Shown one piece after another: positions 7,449 through 11,004 of a DNA stretch of 11,004 bases. The first letter of the stretch is position 1, and each line of letters starts with the position of its first letter. This stretch comes from an uncultured Bacteroidales bacterium (GTDB lineage Bacteria > Bacteroidota > Bacteroidia > Bacteroidales > UBA932). The notes beneath the pieces were generated by a model. It saw nothing but the letters and a program-made list of their open reading frames with translations, was not told the DNA's origin and did no database searches. The translations under genes were made by a program, and so were the position numbers. The stretch is from positions 1 through 11,004 of the forward strand of contig URDD01000078.1 of assembly GCA_900546395.1 (NCBI GenBank). The letters are read 5' to 3'.

Positions 7449-8311
7449 ATGAAACTTTCAATATTAAAAGCATTTATAATCATCTCATTATCATGATTAT
7501 TATCATTAGAAACAACTGCCGGGACAAGGCATGTGGAGCCTCCTGTAATGGGCTGGAGTTCCTGGAACACCTACAGGGTAAATATAAATGAAGAGTTAAT
7601 CAGAAAGCAGGCTGATGCCATGATATCCATGGGTCTGAAAGATGCCGGATACAGATACATAAACATCGATGACGGTTTCTTCGGACACAGGGACAAAGAC
7701 GGGATACTTCATACCCATCCGGAAAGATTTCCCAATGGCATAAAAGTCCTGTCCGATTATATACACTCAAAAGGACTGAAAGCCGGCATATATTCCGAAG
7801 CCGGACAGCAGCTGGATCTCGACGAAAAAGAAAGATACACTGAAATAACAGCCGCAATACGTGAGGTATGTCGGAAAAAATATCTGTAAACATCTGCAGA
7901 TGGGCATTTCCTGGAACATGGGCAAAGGATATTGCCCAGTCCTGGAGAATAAGCCCTGACATCACCCCTGACTGGGAATCAGTAAAGAATATCATATCCA
8001 TGAACATGTACCTTTCGGCCTATGCCGGAAACGGACACTACAATGATATGGATATGCTGGAAATAGGACGCGGACTAAGTCCTGAAGAAGAGGAAACTCA
8101 CTTCGGGATGTGGTGTATAATGAGTTCTCCACTGCTGATAGGATGCGACCTGACTACAATACCGGAAGAGTCTCTTAATCTACTGAAAAACAACGAACTG
8201 ATTGCTCTGAACCAAGACCTTTTGGGACTGCAGGCATATGTCGCGCAACATAACGGTGCAGGATATGTCTTCGTGAAAGACATAGAACAGGAAAGAGGCA
8301 GGACCAGAGCC
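7449..8311 (+). pseudogene. GH27 alpha-galactosidase-like glycosidase, multiply broken
   Basis: GH27 enzymes are retaining glycosidases, often exported in Bacteroidota, that remove alpha-galactosyl units. Seen here: a signal-peptide-like start at 7449 (MKLSILKAFIIISLS) interrupted by an in-frame TGA at 7494-7496, then family motifs GWSSWNTY, YINIDDGFF and AGIYSEAG. That last motif runs straight into QQLDLDEKERY, so the segment that should carry the K-x-D-x-C nucleophile is missing. A -1 frameshift in the A6 run at 7875-7880 moves the rest (SVNICRWAFPGTWAKDIAQS, WRISPDITPDW with the likely acid/base Asp, NDMDMLEIG, MSSPLLIGCD, LIALNQDLLG) to another frame. Similarity ends at about 8311 (RTRA), where the crcB 3' end begins, so the C-terminal beta domain is lost. 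Open pieces are 7533-7889 and 7868-8449; the tail of the second after about 8311 is read antisense through crcB. The gene cannot make an active enzyme. Confidence 0.88.
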
Positions 8312-8312
8312 A

Positions 8313-8681
8313 TCAATACATTTTTTTTGCAAGAAAACATCCCGCAGCCGCGAACAGAATACATAAAATCACTGTGCCGGCAACATAAATGGCCAAAGGA
8401 AGGAACTTTCCTTCCTGAAACAGGCGGACACTCTGCATCGAAAATGTAGAGAAAGTCGTAAATCCTCCGCAAAAGCCGACAACAAGCATCAGCAGCGCAG
8501 CGGCATCCGTAACGCCTTCCATAAGGTAACCTATTATAAATGATCCTATTACATTTACTACCGCTGTTGCAAGATTGCCATTCCACCCTAAAGTTGAAAA
8601 AAGAAGCGTAACACCATAACGCAGCATACTTCCGGCAGCGCCGCCAAGACCGACCATCAAAAAGTTATACAATCTATCCAT
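8313..8681 (-). CDS. crcB: Fluoride ion channel CrcB/FluC
   Basis: CrcB is a small inner-membrane protein that works as a dual-topology dimer and exports fluoride passively. The 122-residue product from the ATG at 8681 (MDRLYNFLMVGLGGAAGSML) has the usual length and four hydrophobic helices. It shows the family signatures GGAAGSMLRY near residue 13-22, NVIGSFIIGYL in helix 2 and the GFCGGFTTFSTFS motif in the middle of the protein, including the phenylalanines of the fluoride path. The end LAKKMY is natural. The frame is open further upstream (to 9041), but that part is antisense to the PLD gene, so 8681 is chosen. The stop at 8315-8313 touches the broken GH27 gene directly. No fluoride riboswitch was recognised in the leader. 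Confidence 0.93.
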   Translation of the reverse strand: MDRLYNFLMVGLGGAAGSMLRYGVTLLFSTLGWNGNLATAVVNVIGSFIIGYLMEGVTDAAALLMLVVGFCGGFTTFSTFSMQSVRLFQEGKFLPLAIYVAGTVILCILFAAAGCFLAKKMY

Positions 8682-8724
8682 ATTGCCATAAATCGCACAT
8701 CCATAATTTCCTGACCCAAGCGCA

Positions 8725-8732
8725 CAAAAGTA
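8725..8732 (-). promoter_or_regulatory. -7 element of crcB
   Basis: TACTTTTG on the minus strand matches TAnnTTTG fully and lies 43 bases before the crcB ATG at 8681. No TTTG is present at the expected -33 spacing, so support rests on the -7 box and position alone. Confidence 0.4.
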
Positions 8733-8746
8733 AGAAAATTTATCCG

Positions 8747-8754
8747 TACCTTCG
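8747..8754 (+). promoter_or_regulatory. Possible -7 element of the PLD-domain fragment
   Basis: TACCTTCG differs from TAnnTTTG at one base and lies 21 bases before the ATG at 8776, a plausible short leader. It is divergent from the crcB promoter 15 bases away. There is no matching -33 box. Confidence 0.3.
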
Positions 8755-8775
8755 TATGATTTTACATTCCATATC

Positions 8776-9420
8776 ATGCAGAGCAGAACATCTACAGGAA
8801 AACTTGTTGACGGATACCGGAAAGCCTTTATAGACTCGTCTGTTGAGGCTGATACAGCATATTCACCACAGTTCATATCTAACAGTAACGGTAAAAAGGT
8901 ACTCTCCGTAATAGAAAACGAACTCAAGGGTTGCGATGATCTTTTTATTTCTGTAGCATTCATTACAATGAGCGGTATAGCCCCTTTGCTTGGCACATTA
9001 AAGGACTTGGAAACAAGAGGAGCTAAAGGACGTATTCTCACGACTGATTATCTGATGTTCAGCGATCCTAAGGCTTTGGACAAATTAAACAGTCTGAACA
9101 ACCTGGAAGTCAAAGTATTCAAAACAGCTGACAGCAATACCGGATTTCATACAAAAGGATACATGTTCCACAATAACGGAGACCTGAGGATTATTGTAGG
9201 AAGCTCCAATCTCACTCAAAGTGCACTAAGTACCAACCATGAATGGAATACACGTATTGTCTCTACTACTGAAGGACAATATGCAAAGGATATTGAATCA
9301 GAATTCAATAATTTATGGCAAAGTTCTGTCTGCTATGAAGAATACAGGAATGAATATACAGAACTATTCAACCGTACTAAATCTGAGCGGTCGGAAATAA
9401 AGAAATTAACCAGGTTATAA
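8776..9420 (+). pseudogene. N-terminal PLD-nuclease fragment of a PLD-helicase-DUF3427 protein
   Basis: The 214-residue frame holds the N-terminal domain of a large protein found in many Bacteroidota: a PLD-like nuclease domain, an SF2 helicase, then DUF3427. Recognisable stretches are GKLVDGYRKAFIDSSVEAD near the start, ISVAFITMSGIAPLL, GRILTTDYLMFSDPKAL, and the HxK half-motif GFHTKGYMF followed by IIVGSSNLTQSAL and HEWNTRIVSTTEG. After LWQSSVCYEEY the frame should enter the helicase, with its Walker A and DEAD boxes. Instead it runs to ERSEIKKLTRL and stops at 9418-9420, where bases already belong to helicase motif VI in another frame. The stop overlaps the next ATG (TAATG). The domain is probably folded-length, but the gene is broken. 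Confidence 0.85.
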
Positions 9421-10640
9421 TGCTTCGTCCTACAGAATCCCCTATTGTTTTCGTCCAGCAGTTAGGACGTGGGCTGAGAAAATCTGAAGGCAAAGAATTT
9501 GTCGTTATAATCGACTTTATAGGGAACTATCAAAACAATTACATGATCCCTATTGCACTGTCCGGCGACAGATCTGGAAATAAGGACAATATCCGCAGGA
9601 GCCTGATGGAAGGCAGCAATCTTATCAAAGGTGCGTCAACAATATATTTTGACGAGATTTCCAAGAAAAAGATATATTCATCCATCGATGCCGCAAATCT
9701 CAACAGGGCGCAGATATTGAAGAAAGAATACCAGAACCTCAAATGCAAACTTGGAAGGATTCCGCATTTAAAAGAGTTCGATGAACATGGTGAACTTGAC
9801 CCGTTAAGGATAATCCAATACTCCAGGTCCTATCATGCATTTCTCAAAAGTTACGAGCCTGGATACAGAATCAGTTTTACACAAGAACAGGAAAATATTC
9901 TTGAGTTTGTATCATACAGATTTGCTTCAGGAATGCGAATACATGAATTATCATTGTTAAAGATACTGATATGCACGCCTGAACTTTCTGAATTTTGGGA
10001 AGACTATCTAAAAAACACTTACAATATTACCATAGACGATTTCTGTCGTGAGTCTGTTTACAAAGTGCTTTCAAACCAGTTTTTCAGAAGCAAAACGGCT
10101 TCTCCCGGACTGATAGAATATTCAAGCGGCAAATTCAAACCGTCAAAGGCACTTGTCACTGCCATTGAAAACGATACGTTCAGACAGGCATTGCTGGAAG
10201 TAATTGATTTTGGAATTTACAGATATAATCTCAACTACTCTGACAATTACCTGAATACATGCTTTAACCTGAATAAGAAATATACATATACTGATGTGTG
10301 CTGGCTTCTTAACTGGAAGACAGAAGAAGTATCACTCAATATCGGAGGGTATAAATTTGACAAATATACAAACACATATCCTATATTTATCAATTACGAC
10401 AAAAGCGATGGCATCAGTGCAAGTACACGCTATGAAGACAGATTTATCGACCAGTCAAATATAATAGCTATCTCCAAAAGCAAGAGAACATTAGCATCAG
10501 AGGATGTTGATAATGCAATACATGGAGAAGAACGGAATATCATGATGCCTCTTTTTGTCAGGAAAAACAAGGATGACAAGACATCTAAAGAGTTTTATTT
10601 CTTAGGTACTGTAAAACACACAAGAGTTCATTATGCCTGA
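9420..10640 (+). pseudogene. C-terminal fragment (helicase motif VI + DUF3427) of the same protein
   Basis: This 406-residue frame is the rest of the gene. Upstream of the ATG, from about 9406, the same frame reads INQVIMLRPTESPIVFVQQL, the natural run into helicase motif VI, QLGRGLR (residues about 14-20 of the frame). The DUF3427 region follows: VVIIDFIGNYQNNYMIPIAL, GASTIYFDEISKKKIYSSID, LKCKLGRIPHLKEFDEHGEL, ELIDFGIYRY-like (EVIDFGIYRYNLNYSD), YTYTDVCWLLNW, LNIGGYKFDK, TYPIFINYDKSDGI, SKSKRTLASEDVDNAIHGEE and LFVRKNKDDKTSKEFYFLGT. Walker A, DEAD box and motifs Ia-V are all absent, so no ATPase is left. The frame then shifts at about 10620, so the last residues (HTRVHYA) are not native. 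It may be translated by stop-start coupling with the PLD fragment, but a working product is doubtful. Confidence 0.85.
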
Positions 10641-10734
10641 TACTGAAAACACTTCCGCTGTTGAAATAGGCTACCGGCTGAACACTCCGGTGGAAAGCAA
10701 TTTATATGAATATATAACTGAAAAGACATTATAA
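10626..10734 (+). pseudogene. Frameshifted C-terminal tail of the DUF3427 protein
   Basis: In the frame shifted from the previous fragment the DNA reads EFIMPDTENTSAVEIGYRLN and on to VESNLYEYITEKTL, the expected last part of DUF3427 proteins. The break lies just before it, at ACACACAAGAG (about 10616-10626). A loss of two bases, or a net +1, explains it. The native stop TAA at 10732-10734 shares its last base with the ATG of the Nudix gene (TAATG), so the two genes were coupled. Confidence 0.75.
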
Positions 10735-10934
10735 TGAAAAGAATAGAAGTAGTAGCAGCAATAATAATCAAGGGAGACAAAGTATTTGCGACACAGAGAG
10801 GCTACGGTGAATTCAAGGACTGGTGGGAGTTTCCCGGAGGTAAAATAGAAGCCGGAGAGTGTCCGCAGGATGCTCTTAAGCGAGAAATAAAAGAAGAACT
10901 TGATGCTGAAATTTCTGTCGGGGAACTGCTGTAA
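10734..10934 (+). pseudogene. MutT-type Nudix pyrophosphohydrolase, truncated
   Basis: Nudix hydrolases of this type split (deoxy)nucleoside triphosphates, for example oxidised dGTP or CTP analogues, to the monophosphate and pyrophosphate. The frame shows the family N-terminus (VVAAIIIKGDKVFATQRGYG), WWEFPGGKIEAGE and a Nudix box: G36, x5, E42, x7, R50-E51-I52-K-E54-E55. Asp replaces the box's final Gly, as is common in this subgroup. Normal length is about 130 residues, but this one stops at 66 (VGELL), right after the box. The C-terminal strands that form the substrate pocket are missing, and the following 70 bases do not resume the family sequence in any frame I checked. It overlaps the DUF3427 stop by one base. 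A truncated, probably inactive gene. Confidence 0.82.
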
Positions 10935-10955
10935 GCAGTAACTTTGCTTCAGCAG
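10926..10955. repeat. Hairpin at the Nudix truncation point
   Basis: CTGCTGTAAGC (10926-10936) pairs with GCTTCAGCAG (10946-10955) with one bulged T and a 9-base loop. The premature TAA lies in the left arm. A weak T stretch (ATTTC) follows, so it is a poor terminator at best. The loop and right arm also contain a TAACTTTG (10939-10946), a full -7 match with no -33 partner. Confidence 0.35.
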
Positions 10956-11004
10956 ATTTCAGAAAAATCAAAACCTACAATTTTCGGAAAAGTGAATCCT
11001 ACTG

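Noticed and set aside
7494..7496. TGA recoding or selenocysteine in the GH27 signal peptide
   Set aside because: A selenocysteine in a signal peptide makes no sense, and three other lesions show the gene is simply broken.
7868..7889. Programmed frameshift or phase-variable A tract in GH27
   Set aside because: The A6 run is short, and correcting it would still leave a protein without its nucleophile or C-terminus.
8312..8449. C-terminus of the GH27 second fragment beyond RTRA
   Set aside because: These codons are read antisense through crcB, so they are not native GH27 sequence.
8682..8775. Fluoride riboswitch ahead of crcB
   Set aside because: I could not place the conserved pseudoknot and GG/ATGG...C segments of the crcB motif in this short leader. 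Only a -7 promoter box is visible.
8313..9041. CrcB fused to a 120-residue N-terminal domain
   Set aside because: The extra upstream frame is antisense to well-recognised PLD-domain coding sequence. The CrcB start at 8681 gives the normal family length.
10939..10946. Promoter TAACTTTG for a gene to the right of the window
   Set aside because: It has no TTTG at the right spacing, lies in a hairpin, and no start codon with a following frame is visible before the window ends, so it is not listed separately.

Overview
The window looks like chromosomal DNA of a gut-type Bacteroidota (Bacteroides/Phocaeicola/Prevotella-like). Three things point there. The promoters fit the phylum's primary sigma-factor consensus (TTTG, about 20 bases, TAnnTTTG) and ribosome binding sites are poor. 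The cas proteins are of the Cst/Cas8b1 type I-B kind common in that phylum. The GH27 glycosidase and the PLD-helicase-DUF3427 protein are of familiar Bacteroides types. I name no species.

Left half, minus strand (6294 down to 56): an intact type I-B CRISPR-Cas interference operon in the order cas6 - cas8b1/cst1 - cas7/cst2 - cas5 - cas3. cas7, cas5 and cas3 are packed within a few bases or overlapping. A near-perfect Bacteroidota promoter lies between cas6 and cas8, so the Cascade/Cas3 block can be transcribed apart from cas6. Adaptation genes (cas4, cas1, cas2) and the CRISPR array are absent and would be expected beyond base 1. Upstream of cas6 is a 52-codon unidentified reading frame (6497-6339) with its own -7 element and a perfect 7-bp inverted repeat over the promoter.

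Right half (about 6690-11004): a strip of decayed genes around one intact one. (a) A gene for a small membrane-anchored protein has a +1 frameshift near its start. (b) A GH27 alpha-galactosidase-like gene carries a stop in the signal peptide, an internal deletion that removes the nucleophile segment, a -1 frameshift in an A run, and loss of its 3' end. (c) That lost end abuts an intact crcB/fluC fluoride channel gene on the opposite strand. (d) A PLD-helicase-DUF3427 gene has lost its whole ATPase motor by an out-of-frame deletion and has a second frameshift near its end. (e) A Nudix (MutT-type) gene is truncated right after the Nudix box.

How it fits together: the cas genes form one working module (crRNA processing, target recognition, target destruction). 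The right side reads as a former accessory or defence-flavoured neighbourhood (nuclease-helicase plus Nudix hydrolase) eroding by deletion and frameshift. Only crcB has stayed whole there. I found no RNA gene, insertion sequence or CRISPR array.
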